DNA from: Phlebopus portentosus
Lineage: Eukaryota; Basidiomycota; Agaricomycetes; Boletales; Boletinellaceae
Direction: 5' to 3'
DNA length: 64,000 bases
Assembly (NCBI GenBank): GCA_037892935.1
Contig: JAYXKI010000005.1
Span: 2,108,001 to 2,172,000 of the forward strand
Part shown: positions 36,417-48,701 of the stretch, in pieces
How positions within the stretch are numbered: position 1 is the first letter of the stretch
Layout: each line of letters starts with the position of its first letter
Translations under genes and position numbers: made by a program
The notes under the pieces: generated by a model
The model's database searches: none
What the model was told of the DNA's origin: nothing
Seen by the model: only the letters and a program-made list of their open reading frames with translations

Positions 36417-36424
36417 TCACGTGC
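36417..36424. promoter_or_regulatory. E-box TCACGTGC in YIP1/NSA2 divergent promoter
   Basis: The 8-mer lies 105 bp upstream of YIP1 and 57 bp upstream of the NSA2 ATG. It extends to GTCACGTGC, which fits the yeast Cbf1 site RTCACGTG. The same 8-mer occurs upstream of COG3, SNX3 and VPS15. Confidence 0.4.
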
Positions 36425-36480
36425 CTGCTTCACAATAACTGGCAATTTTGACTTGATAATGTTCCTTTGTTTCAACCACA

Positions 36481-37538
36481 ATGGTAAGTAGACTATATTT
36501 TTGAGAAATAACATATATTGATCCAAGTTCTTTCATGCTGGTAGCCTCAGGTGACTTTGACCTTACCAACACTAGAATTACTGCTGAAACTTTGTAGAAC
36601 GAATACATAGAGGAACACATCAAGCGTCATGGGCGACGACTAGACTACTACGAGAGAAAGTATGCTGCTACCTCTCCTTGGTCACCGTTTTGCCTAACCT
36701 ATTCCTAGGCGAAAACGCGAAGCTCGCGCTTCCCACCGCTCATCTACGATCGCTCAAAAGGCATTCGGTCTAAAGGCGAAGTTATTACATGCTAAACGCC
36801 ATGCCGAGAAGGTACAACTCAAGAAGACGCTCAAGGCTCACGACGAGCGGAACGTGAAACAGAAGGAGCCGGAGGGATCCAAAGAGGGTGCCCTTCCGAC
36901 CTTCTTGCTCGATCGTGAGAACCAGAGAGATGCGAAGGCGATGTCGTCTGCAATTAAGCAAAAGAGAAAAGAGAAAGCTGCGAAGTACGCTGTACCGCTG
37001 CCAAAAGTACGAGGAGTGGCAGAGGAAGAGGTGTTCAAGGTCATGCGTACTGGGAAGAACAAGAGCAAGTCTTGGAAACGTATGGTGACGAAACCGACGT
37101 TCGTTGGTGAAGGTTTCACTCGCAAACCCGTCAAAATGGAACGATTCGTGCGACCGATGGCTCTGCGGTATAAAAAGGCAAACGTCACTCATCGTTCGTG
37201 TATTCACATGTGTTTCTGTGGATATCTGTTGACATTCATGCCGTCATCCAGCCGATCTGAAGGCGACCTTCCAGCTACAGATCATTGGTGTAAAGAAAAA
37301 TCCTCAATCGCCAATGTACACACAACTCGGTGTATTGACGAAGGGTACAATCATCGAAGTGAATGTCTCAGAGCTCGGCATAGTAACCACTGGCGGCAAA
37401 GTTGTGTTTGGGAAGTACGCCCAAATTACAAATAATCCGGAGAACGATGGCTGCATCAACGCAGTGCTATGTAAGTTGCTCGGGAGATAGTTTTTGTCGA
37501 CGTTACTGACCGAATCTGCTTTCTTTTCAGTGGTATAA
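36481..37538 (+). CDS. NSA2: Ribosome biogenesis protein Nsa2 (60S pre-ribosome)
   Basis: Nsa2 is a nucleolar factor needed for 27S rRNA processing in 60S subunit assembly. The protein is deeply conserved and reads: [63 protein letters not shown]-type [58 protein letters not shown] and [20 protein letters not shown]. To keep the invariant MPQNEY start, ATG (36481-36483) must join a 6-nt exon CCTCAG (36545-36550) and then AACGAATAC at 36598; the introns are 36484-36544 and 36551-36597. The last exon is 8 nt (37531-37538), giving the conserved LLV end. Other introns: 36660-36708 and about 37195-37249. Confidence 0.95.
36545..36550 (+). other. NSA2: 6-nt micro-exon of NSA2 (codons for Pro-Gln)
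   Basis: CCTCAG is bounded by ...gctggtag before it and gtgact after it. It supplies exactly codons 2-3 of the MPQNEY start conserved from yeast to human. Both flanking introns have good GT and AG ends and usual lengths (61 and 47 nt). Confidence 0.85.
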
Positions 37539-37749
37539 TTCCGTAATGTTCTTTCAGTAGATGTATCATTGTTACTAGCATAATTGTCATCGCTGCTGTG
37601 TTCTCATTTTCAATGTTTGCAAACACTTGTGTCGCTCGCATTCAGTACCTCGGTCTGCTTAGTAAGACATTTGCCGATCGAGTTTACCAATCAGTTCAAG
37701 TCAAGAGGCATGAACAAGAAACTCTCGCTACAACTACGACGTCTTAGCC

Positions 37750-38858
37750 ATGACCGACACCCAGCCTGCTGTACCATTCTTCAAGAAGGGCAAATCGAGA
37801 CCAGCAAACCAGCGAAAACGAGATGCTTCACCATCATCAGGAATCGCTGGACCATCAAGAGCTGTCCCGCACACAAAATCAGAGGTCGTTCTTCCTTCGC
37901 GAAAACCAGGTGCAAACCTTCTATCAGCCGGTACAAAGCGCTTAAAGTCGCAGCGCGATGATGGTGGATTTTCTGATGAGGAGACGCGAGATGGACCAGA
38001 CGTGAAGTGGACAGCGAAGGCATCACATCAAGCGGCGGCGCAGGAAATTCTTGCAGGGGACGAGGCAGAAGCTCTTGAAGAGAGGCGGAATAAGAAGACG
38101 AAATTAAACGGAGATGATGAAGATGGTATCGGGCCAGACGATGGCTTGTACCATGGCCAAAATGCGTACAAGTCGCACTTAAAGAAGAACAAGGAGGTTC
38201 CGAAAGCGATGCGTGTAGGCCCGCAAAGAAACACCTCAAGTACTATACGTCAGGTCACGATAGTGGATTACCAGCCCGATGTTTGTAAAGACTATAAAGG
38301 TATGTTTATCTTCGGCGATCTTCATAATCAGCTGTTGACTTTTGCTGTTTCAGAAACTGGCTACTGTGGTTTCGGTGACACTTGTAAATTCTTACACGAC
38401 CGGGGAACTTGTAAGCTCTCTCAGTCATTCTGATGAATTGACTACTAACTTGCTTTAACGTAGATCTGGCTGGCTGGCAGCTTGATCAGCTTGCCGCAAA
38501 CCCGAAAAAGAATGTCGCAGACTCTGATTCAGACGGCGATACGGACTCGAGCGAGGATGTTCCATTTGCCTGTCTGATCTGTCGCAAACCGTACACAGAT
38601 CCTGTCGTAACTCGGTGTGGTCATTACTTCTGTTCTGCATGTGCCATCAAGCGATTCGCGAAGACGCCCAAATGTAGAGCCTGCGGTACGGCTACTGGCG
38701 GCATTTTCAATAGAGCGGACAAGGTTATTGCGAAGATGCAAAAAAAGAAGGCAGCTGAGGAGAATTACGATGATGATGAAGGATGTGAAGGGAAGAACGA
38801 TGTCCAACTCGAGGGATTGGGTGAAGCAAGTGGATCAAGTGACGAAGAAGAGGAATGA
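37750..38858 (+). CDS. CWC24: Pre-mRNA splicing factor Cwc24 (CCCH + RING; RNF113-like)
   Basis: Cwc24 binds the 5' splice site in the activated spliceosome before Prp2 acts; RNF113A is the human form. The N-terminus is basic (MTDTQPAVPFFKKGKSRPAN, QRKRDASPSS). QVTIVDYQPDVCKDYK, an intron, then ETGYCGFGDTCKFLHDRG form the CCCH finger (C-x8-C-x5-C-x3-H). YLAGWQLDQLAANPKKNV follows, and then a C3HC4 RING: PFACLICRKPYTDPVV, CGHYFCSACAIKRF and PKCRACG. The acidic end ESSDEEEE-like tail stops at 38856-38858. The two introns are about 38301-38352 and 38409-38461. It is 211 bp downstream of NSA2 on the same strand. Confidence 0.95.
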
Positions 38859-41800
38859 TGGCTACTTCTCCGTACGTTTTGTGGATATACTCAATGTATT
38901 CTGTCCTAATTTTTCGTTGGCGAATGAAATGCTAAAATGAGTATTCACTACGGCATGTCCAATTAAATACTCGTAAAAGTCTTGATCGATCTGATCAATG
39001 GCACCGAACAGCTTCCAATGTGCGGAGAACTCGCAGAAAAGGATCATTCCGTTGCCAAGGTATCGTTTTATTTCAATTACTCTGGTGCGGAAATCTCTTT
39101 ACTCGGCAAGTAACATTCAAAAGAGCCACATGCATCGCATAAAACAGATGACTATGAGTCGTCCTGTGGCTTCGAACGGACTCTCTTCCGTATTCACATG
39201 CACTCAAACGGGAGAACATGCGTCTCAGTCCACAGCTTTCTGGAGCGTCCGCTTCATTCAATGCCTGAATATATGAGAGATGCTGCAAGATCTCAAACCT
39301 CGTGCTGTTCTGTCCGGATGAAGTCCAGGTCCGTAGTAAATTTTCTTCAGCTCGATCTCTCTCCAAACATATGCAATTTTATCGCCGAAGGAAGATGTTG
39401 GTGCGGGCCGCAGCTTCCGGGTCCTACGCTAGCCAGTTCAGCTATGGGTTTGCGTCTTTGGAACCCCAATCGAGATGCGTATTATAATCCCACCTAGCCG
39501 TGCCTATAGTACTCCGGGGCTTTCTCGGCTCTCGTTAGAGGGTAATACGGATTTTTGTACTGCAGGGTGAAGTAACTGTGCATAAAGAACCTTGTGTTCT
39601 CCGCAAACTGTCAGAGCAACGTTTGCTAGGAGGGCATCAATTTCGGACACGGAGAGCCTTTACGCATTGCTATTTCTCTAACCTGTTATGGCAAGAAAGA
39701 GCCCGCGCTCGACGTCTATCGGACCGCTGTTTGGGATCGTTCTTTCGAGGATGACCAGACGGCGAACTCAAAACCCTGGGTCAAAAGATAGGGTGAACCC
39801 TTGAAGACCTATTGACCCTTGCATCACTTGCATCAGAAATGCATTATTCCCATGGTCCAAACGTTTCTGTCTGTGATGATAGTCTGTTCTTGGGGCATCT
39901 GTCTCGATTCTCTCGTCCCAACAAATCTGCGGTGAAGGAGCGGGCTTAGAAAGTTATGAATAGATGTAGGCTTCAGAAGGGAGGAAAACGTTGGCTTCTT
40001 CGCCCTTCCTATAAACGCCGAGCGCTAGGCTACTGCGTCAAAGCCTAACGAGACCGTAAGCAACAACCAGAACTCTGATGTGCGAATACATCCGGGTGAT
40101 GCTCGTTTCGTACATCATGTTCTAACTACGGAATACTCCCGTGCCGAATCCCATCCCGTTGTCACAGACTTATACTAATTAGGGATATTGTCTAATTCAA
40201 ACGGCATCGCTTCAGAGCTTTTGTTACAGGTGATTCGCACCGGTATTGTATCAGAAGATTTGATGTAAATCGAAAGATCAGTGTCAGACAGGCTTTTAGC
40301 ACTGATCTTCATCTGGTATGTGATCCGGGAGCTCCTATTAACGTTTACATCTGTTACGGCTGATCAACTGACTTCTGGATGCAGATACCAATGCCGTTAG
40401 ACGCTCCGCGGGCCTGTAAACAATTCTTTTAATATCGGATACTCAGAAGGAAAGTCAGTGTCCAGACGCGGGCGATAACTTCGAACCAGAATCATCCGCA
40501 GAATCACCCGTGGAATCACCCGCAGAATCACGAGAAGTGGTGCTTAGACTGGAACCGCATTGATTCATATCGATCAAGCACACAAGAGCTACCGCGTTTC
40601 CTATTGTATGAATTCGCGAAGAAACAGGTGGTCAGAAATCGGCGTTAACGATGTAAATGTGTACCTATTGTTCAGCAAGGGTGGATACATGGTCTTTTGG
40701 ATCATAGAACTTTCTTTGTCTCAGAGATAGCAAGAACGCCGCCATATTTTGGGGGAAAGGACGACGCCGACAAACTCGGGCAATCCATGAAACGCTTGAG
40801 CGGCAATATGTATTACTCTGTCTTGTTTCTGTGACGTTCTTGTGGCGCGCTAACGTTCACCACTTTATGGATAGATAAGTGTATTTGTTATGAAGCCGTC
40901 CTGTGTTGATATGAGATGCAATCTAACTACCGGTGCAAATGGTTTTCCTAGATGAGCTCCAAATCCTTCCCGCAGGTTGAATATTTAGACAGTGAGTTCC
41001 AGTGTCTCTATCACCGCTTGTCGTCATTGTTAACAGCATTTTCCCGTGCCTCTTGTAAAGCGGCTATTAAGCTAAGACTCTCAGGAAGATCCGTGTGTGA
41101 TAATACAGATGTACAGTAAGTTTGTTTAGAATGCGAGAATTCAATGTTCATTACCGTGTTAGTTCCCGCTTAAGGTCCCTAAGGGAAAAGTTCGTGAACA
41201 TAAATGAAATCAGGTGTAGGCTACAGATCGAGGTTGATCTTACACAAGAGGGTATCGGAACAAAGTGTACCGCGCTACCCCGATGGAGGGAAGAGGTAAT
41301 TAGCATTCTATTCAGCGACGTCGCTAGCACGAGGCCGAAATACATCGTCGCGCAGTCACGAGGCCGCGGGGGGGTCAGGTTTCAAATTGGTGAGACTATC
41401 CACGATGCATACTTCCTGAAGCCTGCCAGGTTCACTGTATTACCGCGGTAAAGATGAGCACATTACTCCTCTGCCGTACTCGTCGAGTGCATGGAGCGCC
41501 CTTCTCGAAATCTCTTGGTGTGATGAATAGCTCTTCGTCGTCCAGTCCACGTTTCCAAATCTTACCGGTTTACCCGGTAGTCTTCACCCTCTTCGAAGTC
41601 AATACAAGCCTTGCTAGAGGATCATTGACATCCCTGGGAGAGCGTGTATGCAAGGTTCACGCCCAAGACCAATGATGTCCAGAGACTTTCGAGCATGCGA
41701 CTCATGGGGAAGAAGAACACCGTGCGCAGCTCCACGACGTGTGTAGTCGAAGGGTCGAGATTCACGAACCTGTGGGCTTTCTTCGTAGGCTACTTTCGGC

Positions 41801-44113
41801 ATAGATTCTGAAATCACATCGTATCTCCTTTTAATTCCCCAGCTTCCGGAGAAGATGCTGAGAGTAAAATTTTCACCAATGAAGTTACTTCCTTTTCTAG
41901 GTCTAGCCTGACTCGATTTAAATGTTCTACTGTGCTTTACGAGATGCGGTCACCCTCAGAGTTGCTGGACGTGCCCGCTCAAAAGATCCCGATCCGAAAT
42001 CAAAATATCACTGTTCGAATAGCATCACCATCCCTAGACCTTCTCCCTCAGGTTTCCGAGGCCGAGCCGAGCGGCGGTCGTTTTATCCGTGTGAGTGGCT
42101 TAAGCGGTGAACTCACAATGAAGACATAGCCATCCGAGCAAGAGCGGGGGATGCGAGGTCTTTCAGGAGGTGCCTCTTGTTCTTGAGCAAGACTTGAGAA
42201 ATGATGGCGAACGCGTAGCTTCGCGAGTTCACATCATTCCAGGCGGGTTTCTTCCGCTTGATTCTTTCGCACAAGGGGGGATTAGACTTCTATGAAATTT
42301 GAGGGGTTCCCCGCGACCCCAACAAATGAGCATTGAGAAACGGCACCACTGTCGAATCATTTCCCTTTTTTCTCTTTCTTCTGCGAAGGTTGTGAATTTT
42401 GTACGGAAAGGTCGTCCTGAAAGAAAGAAAGTTGCCGAACATGCCTTCTTCTCGTTTGGAGCTCCTCCAGATTATCTCCGAGTCATAGTCTTGTTCTTGA
42501 ACTGAAGTTCGGCGCTGAGCGTCGCTTGGAAGAACGAGGTACAGTACGTCAATGCGTGTGTACCACATTCCAGGTTACCCAGAGAACAGATTATTTAGAT
42601 ACCGTCCCGCTCTAGCCCGTCATGCACAGCCTAAGGAATAAAGCGAGACGGCGGGCCGTTAACGGCTATACAGGTACGCGATATCTGCGATATTCAGCTG
42701 AGAAACTTGGCCCCATAATTTATCTCGAGTTGAATCTTCTCTGACTAAAAGGTACAAGCGACAATACTCGGAACCTATCGAGCTGCAGAAACACAAAAGC
42801 AATAAACTCAATCCTTCGCGCGTTCCAGAATGGCGTAGCCTATTTACCTCCTGTCCTCAATCAGACCTGATCAAAGGAGAGATAATCCACGAGGCCTTCC
42901 TGCCGCCCTGCACGTATCGAAGTTCATTGGGTTGCATCAAACCTACAGGCATGAGGAGGAAATACAAGAGATAAAATTCTATACAGAACGCAGAACAAAT
43001 CAGATGAGTCTCGATTAGACAAATTAGAACTTAAGCGGGATTTTCGCGCAGGAGCCAATCCGCGTACCTGACAACGTTCTAGAGACGCGCTCGTGCCGCC
43101 TTAGCGCGCTCGGAGGTCGGAGTAAGCTTTCATCCAGTTGATAGTTCAAGATACTGCACCAGGTGCTAAACCTTCAGAGGAACGAGGAGTAACGCGGAAA
43201 TAAATTATCCGCTCAGACATCAGAAATTCACGAAGTAAACTAAATATGGAAGACAAAAAAGTATGCAAGCTCACCATGCAGATTTCTGTTCTTCCATCCT
43301 TCTCGGCTGGAGCGAAGACGGGAGTCGGATGGTGGCAGAAACGGGAAGGAATCCACAAGTAGATTCAAGGACAGCAATAATATTTCCCAAGATTGGCTAT
43401 TAGATTGGATTTTGTCTTCTTTTATTACGTATGTTTCCATATATGGAAGCTAAATCTCTCTCGCGGGTGTTGAACACGCCGGCGTTGCCGCGTTCAAATT
43501 CTGGCTGGCTGTGCTGTGAGTTTTTCTTTTCCTCGGATTTTTCTGCTCACTCGCGATTTCCACCTCTCCGTCTCGTGTGAGCATTCTGATATAAATTGAG
43601 CTTTGCGAAGGTAGCGAATGAGCTCTTGCGCGCGGAAGCTCGTAAAAAGCATAGGCAGAAGTCCCTCGGATGCTTTCCCTGTTCACGACCATTCGGTTGA
43701 ATATATAGTGAAAAAAAAAGTAGGGCCATTCTATCATGTGGCCTGATCATCAACTCCATCTGGCAAATCGACTATAGCATGTGGAAGCAGGCGGGATAAC
43801 TACGTATGACGACTGTCCGACGGGCAATACTCGCGCACGTTAAGATACATAATTGATTTTACACGACTTTCATGTGCTTGAGATCAAGGGGCAAAAAGGG
43901 GTATCCGGACTCGAGAAGAAAAAGAAGTACATGGAAAACTGATTTCGTCAGGGAAAAGCTGAGCAGAAAAGAAGAAACGTGAGGAAGAAGGCCATAAGTC
44001 AAGAATAAGACGAAGAGAAGAAGTCCGATGCAAGGACGAAGGGAATCAGCCTCCCTTTTTTTTCTCAGCTTGCGATTTGATACTTTCTTATGGAGAGTGA
44101 CAGAGAAGAGGCT
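38859..44113. other. 5.3-kb gene-poor region downstream of CWC24 and WOPR1
   Basis: No family was recognised. Open frames of about 100 codons without motifs lie at 41131-41451 (plus) and 39073-39366 (minus). A minus-strand stretch at 38862-39047 (LFCEFSAHWKLFGAIDQ) looks protein-like but has no match I can name and may be a decayed exon. A 12-bp tandem repeat sits at 40487-40534. Confidence 0.4.
40487..40534. repeat. Four tandem 12-bp units (CAGAATCACCCG type)
   Basis: The units at 40487, 40499, 40511 and 40523 differ by one to three bases. The period is a multiple of three and one frame reads an ESPAES-like repeat in a 45-codon open stretch, so it may derive from a coding repeat. No gene is called. 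Confidence 0.75.
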
Positions 44114-45519
44114 TTACAACAGCCGGAATGACCGAAGAATCTCATCGTCCGCGGGCTCACGGCGATGCGCTAACTGGCCTGCTCGCAGGTGTTCGAGAGG
44201 CACAAGCGAAACAGGGTCACAAGAACCTGATGGAAGAACCGGAGTTGCGGGTGTAAGGAGCAGGGGGCTCGGACCCGCATTGTCGTCGTCAGCCGTTGGC
44301 GATGGAAGAGAAGGCAAGTGTGAGGACGCTGCGGAAGGTGCGGGCGACGGTAGTGCGAAATGTGTTTTGTTCCGATGGCGATCTTCGGAACCAGGTCTTT
44401 GGCTAGCTGCGACCAGTACGGGTCGAGGTTGACATCGACCATCCGATATGGGTGCGCCCTCTGAGAGTATGGGTGTATGCGCCCGAACATATAACTGAGA
44501 TGACGACGCTATGGCAGAGACAGGGCTTGGCGGAAAGGGAGAGTAGCGTGGTTGAACGCCGAACGGCGAGAAGCCCTGTGAGAGCGACTGATCCCGGTCG
44601 GATTGAGAGCTCTGTGAAGCTGCTGAAATCGAGTTTCTCCGCGGAGCAAAGGACATGGACACATCGGTCGGTAATGTCTCTCGCGGTCCTCGCTCGGCCT
44701 TCTTGTTTGAGCCGACGGTACTGGAACGCGCGCGCTGGTAACATTCATGTGGAACATGCAAATTTGCGAGAATAGGGACATCATCCACGGTACGAAGATG
44801 TTCAAGAGAATCTTCCGTGTAATAAGCATCTGGATTGACAAAAAGAACAGAGCGAATAAGCTTTCGACAACATTATGAAAAAGAATGGAGGTCGTGAGAC
44901 GGACAGACGTACTCATGTGCCATTTCTTGAGACTTGTTCCGGTGTTGACCCAAGCCGAATAGGTTTGCTTCACAAGAGGTTGCCGCTTCACGGGCTGTAC
45001 AGTATAGGAGTTGGATGAGTAAGACTCGCGATTGTGTCTATAATGTTCACAAGCTCTTAGTTTGGATACAGGAGTAGCAATCGAGAACCACAAAGATAAG
45101 ACCTACCTGAGCATTCGGTTCCTTTCAGAGGCGTGAGTTTCATTCGTATCCCAGTCCTTCTCGACATATAGCAAGAAATCCTAGGAAAAGAAGGGAGAAC
45201 GGAGAGCGGATAATGTTTGAGAATTGGCTTCAAAAGATAGAAATGAAGCCCATGTTGAACTCACGTCACGAACGCGCGAAGGATGCCAGTGTCGTCCCTC
45301 CGTGAAGCGCTCCATGCCTGCACCGGTAGCATCGGAAGCTGGGGAACGTTCTTCCCAAACGTATACACAACCTGGTCGAAGAGCGGCACGATCTGCAGCA
45401 TCAAGACGACGGGTAACCATGGGAAGTATGGCACAGGTAACAGCATGAAACAGTACATTGGCATCGCGCGTCGAGCGGACGCGTACGCCAGTCGCCGTCG
45501 GCCGCTGAGTGGGCCGCAT
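44114..45519 (-). CDS. WOPR-domain transcriptional regulator (Gti1/Pac2 family), intact copy
   Basis: WOPR proteins (Wor1, Ryp1, Gti1, Pac2) are fungal master regulators of morphology and development. The split DNA-binding domain is visible. WOPRa: VRSTRDANVLFHAVTCAILP, MVTRRLDAADRAALRPGCVY, VWEERSPASDATGAGMERFT and EGRHWHPSRVRDDFLLYVEK. WOPRb: PLVKQTYSAWVNTGTSLKKW, AYYTEDSLEHLRTVDDVPIL. The tail is Ser/Pro-rich and disordered. The start at 45517-45519 gives MRPTQRPTATGVRVRS, a usual start; the frame stays open upstream, probably as leader. Exon 1 ends at 45265 after SRVRD; further introns lie at about 45050-45110 and 44830-44920. The stop is at 44114. A paralogous gene is at 58842. Which target genes it controls cannot be read from the sequence. 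Confidence 0.92.
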
Positions 45520-46006
45520 CTGGGAGCTCTTTGCGGGAGACGTCGTGAGAGAGAAGATGAGCAATGGACCAGGGTTCAAGACAGCGACGGTCAAGTAGAC
45601 ACACAAGGGGCGTTTCAGAGAGCGAGCGGGAGACCAAGCACTGGCAAGCAAGGCGGCGGGAGAGAGACAAAAGAGGAGAAAATGCAGATTAGTCTCGGCG
45701 GCGGATGTAGGTCTTTATAGCGATCAAAAAATAAGCGAAAGGAGATTAGGGCCGAGGAGTGAAATCACAGGTAGATTAGCGATCTGAGGAGCCCTTGTAT
45801 TCTCAGGATCAAAGATGCGAGCATTGCCATTTGCCAGTGCCAGTGCCAGAGAGTTGCGTGTTTGTGCGATGTATGTGTATTTGCGTCGCGCGTCGAGTGG
45901 ATGTCGCTGTTGAGCGAGCGATCGCATAAGATACAAGGTTCATGGCAGTTGAAAGGCCGCCTGAACGGTATCCTAAAGCTTCTAAGCTTACCGTACCCCG
46001 GGCTCA

Positions 46007-46046
46007 GGCTCATCCTGGCTCTTCCTGGCTCATCCTGGCTCTTCAC
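46007..46046. repeat. Two tandem 20-bp units (ggctcatcctggctcttc-)
   Basis: The two units at 46007-46026 and 46027-46046 differ in the last two bases. They lie about 490 bp upstream of the WOPR1 start codon, in probable promoter or leader DNA. Confidence 0.8.
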
Positions 46047-48143
46047 TTCATCTCTTCTTTTCTCACTCAGCCCTTCTGTTGGAACCCCGTTCCTTAAGCT
46101 CCTTTTGCATGTGCTGCAAATGTTCTAGATGGGCAACAATCACCTAATCTTCGCATTTTCGTTCTCTATTCTTTGCTGGCCCGTTTCGCTAGCGTCACGT
46201 CTTGGCTTCCGCTGATCTATCATCGCTGTTGCCACTTACCACTGGCGACGGGTGGTCGTTGGATTGATCTTGGTTGGTTATGAACAACCAAAAAGGTACG
46301 ACGCGTGGTCGTCGATTTTCAAACTCTGATCATCGCGTCGCCATCATCATGCACCGCTCTGCCTACTCAAAAGTCTCCATCCAGCTCCTGCTGTTTTTGC
46401 ACGTTTTCAAGCCGATCAAAATTTTATACCAGGTTCATCCTCTCACGCGCGTGGCCGAAATTCTCTGAAAGAGAATCCTGGCCACGCGTTGCACCGTGTT
46501 GACCACAATGCCATTGCGGCAGAGTTCAATAGATGCATCTGCCGGAAAGAACCTGTTCATTTTCACCGGTTCGACGAATATGGAGCATCAGGTGTCATTG
46601 ATGCATCAGCCAGCATCCCAGCAAGAACAGCCTTTATCCACGTTGAGACAGCTGGAATAGACCCAAGTACAATGTCGCTCGAGAAACACGATCGCGAGCG
46701 CTAGCTCCATGGCACTACATCACTCTTTTGTGAAAGTGAGACTCAACCTCTCAGCCGCGGATACTTCCGTTTTTCATAATCGTGCTTCTGACAGAGAACG
46801 AGCAGCCACCTCGTTTCCCGGGCGGTCTAGTACTTAGCCATCCGCGCGCTCTAAAGTTCGAACTAACAAGAACAAGGTCTTGCTGGCAAGTGCGGTGGAT
46901 CCGATTGTTTCGCTTGTGCTCGCATCTTGTTCGACCTGCTTCCTATGACGAGGCATCCAATGCATCGACATTTCAAGACTAGCATCGACTTGTGCTTGAC
47001 AGCGAGAATAAGGAGCACCCAAATCGACAATCCGCCTGAGATGTCCCTGCCATTGACGAATTTGCATGACGATGCTTCGCAGAGCTTCCAGCACTTCGGA
47101 CCCAGTCGCGTTCTCAACTTGAGTCCGTACCCCAATTCTCGATGAAAAAAGCAACAGAAGCTATGAGCAGCCCGCAAAGATAATACAGAAGCTGCCTTCC
47201 CGGACGTTGTTGGCTATGGATAGCAATTCACGTAAGTGCGCATATTCGCCGCGCGTGCACCTGGTCCTGAAATGTAGTTGACTTCTCTATGTATGCGTCA
47301 AGGCAAGGAATCCACGAGTTCTGTCTTGCCTCATTTGTTCCTGTGCTTGGATATTCTCCGCCGCAACTTTGGAGATGGACCAGCCGGGAAATCCTACCTC
47401 TTCTTGTCTGGGATGGGAATTGAAGTCGTGTACCATATCTTGGATCTCTCCCCCGACTTCCGGCAAAGTCCAATCTGAGTCCCTTCCTCCTATTTGTGGC
47501 GTTCTCTTCGTATTTTCACCTAACACAACTCCGAGGATGACAGTTTTGTTGAGCCTTGGAACAAGGGATAAACTATCTCGATCCTAGAAAACACTGGCCA
47601 TCGTGATCGAGAACTGTCGGGTGTAATTCATATTGCCAGCATGTCTTCCGTCTTTGTCTCCTGCTTGGCCGCAGAAATCGCTAGCGTTTATGACAGTCTA
47701 TTGCGGTTGTCTTCGCTTCGGAAGCAAACCGACCTATCACCGGTTCCCTGCCCGAGGAGTTGGCCTTAATAAAGGGGCTCAACGGTACGCAATTAGCCTT
47801 TCGCTCGGACGTTTCAGCATGCCCTTGGAGTCATGGCGCAAGACCATGGTCAGGTACTATAGTGATCAGGTCTTACGCGTGTCTTAAGATTACGCATGTG
47901 GCAAGTGTTAGGCTCAATTGTCTAACCATGAGCCACTCATTTGTCTGCATTCTAGAAGTGAGTAGCTGTTGTTAATTATTCTCGATATGATTTGATAAGA
48001 AGATACCACAAGGTGTTAATAGCGTGAAGCCCTAGCATCACTTTAGTGCTTGGTGAATGGAAGCCACGCCGTACTATTAAGTATAGCGCTTCCAAGCCCT
48101 CCGGCATAAATTTTGTAACTCAATCATCGTGGACTATATATTG

Positions 48144-48701
48144 ATGGATGCGGCGATCTGGATACTAAAACATTTCAAGCAGGTAGCTTCTCACTGGCAA
48201 GGACACTCATACAATTCGGAACGTCTCACTGTGCCGACTTCCGCATCCGAACTAACGGAGAAACAAATACGCGATTATCTTCGCAATTATTCAGTTACAA
48301 CAAGAGCGCCCGATGAATTGCATAGACGCTATTCTCGGCGAGTTTTCCCTGAGCTACTGCGCCATTCAAGTACCTTGAACAGGGGCGAGCGGAACCACAT
48401 TTGGCTACTGAAAGGAAGATCATCAATAAACAACAGCAAACAAGGCCATGACCAAGCGGATCAAAGATCACCGTTACTAGGCACGTGCGTTCGAGGTGGT
48501 CAAAGCGAAACCTTAATTCATTATCCGACTGACCGGCGGCCCTTTCAGCAACGGCGGTGTTATTTTGCACATTTCTACGCTTATCAGGACGCCGTCTGTT
48601 GTGAACTCGAAAGGAAAAGAGGAATAATGGAAGACGACTCTATACGGAAAAGGTTTTTTTATAAAGCGTCTTCTTCGTTCGCGGGTATGTCAAGCGATTG
48701 A
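48144..48701 (+). CDS. Hypothetical ORF, 185 residues
   Basis: From ATG 48144 an uninterrupted frame runs to TGA. It includes ELTEKQIRDYLRNYSV and a basic, Arg/Tyr-rich middle. No domain, signal or membrane segment is recognised, and no intron is needed. In a 5.8-kb region otherwise without genes it could be an orphan gene, an exon of a larger gene, or chance. No conserved neighbour supports it. Confidence 0.2.
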   Translation: MDAAIWILKHFKQVASHWQGHSYNSERLTVPTSASELTEKQIRDYLRNYSVTTRAPDELHRRYSRRVFPELLRHSSTLNRGERNHIWLLKGRSSINNSKQGHDQADQRSPLLGTCVRGGQSETLIHYPTDRRPFQQRRCYFAHFYAYQDAVCCELERKRGIMEDDSIRKRFFYKASSSFAGMSSD

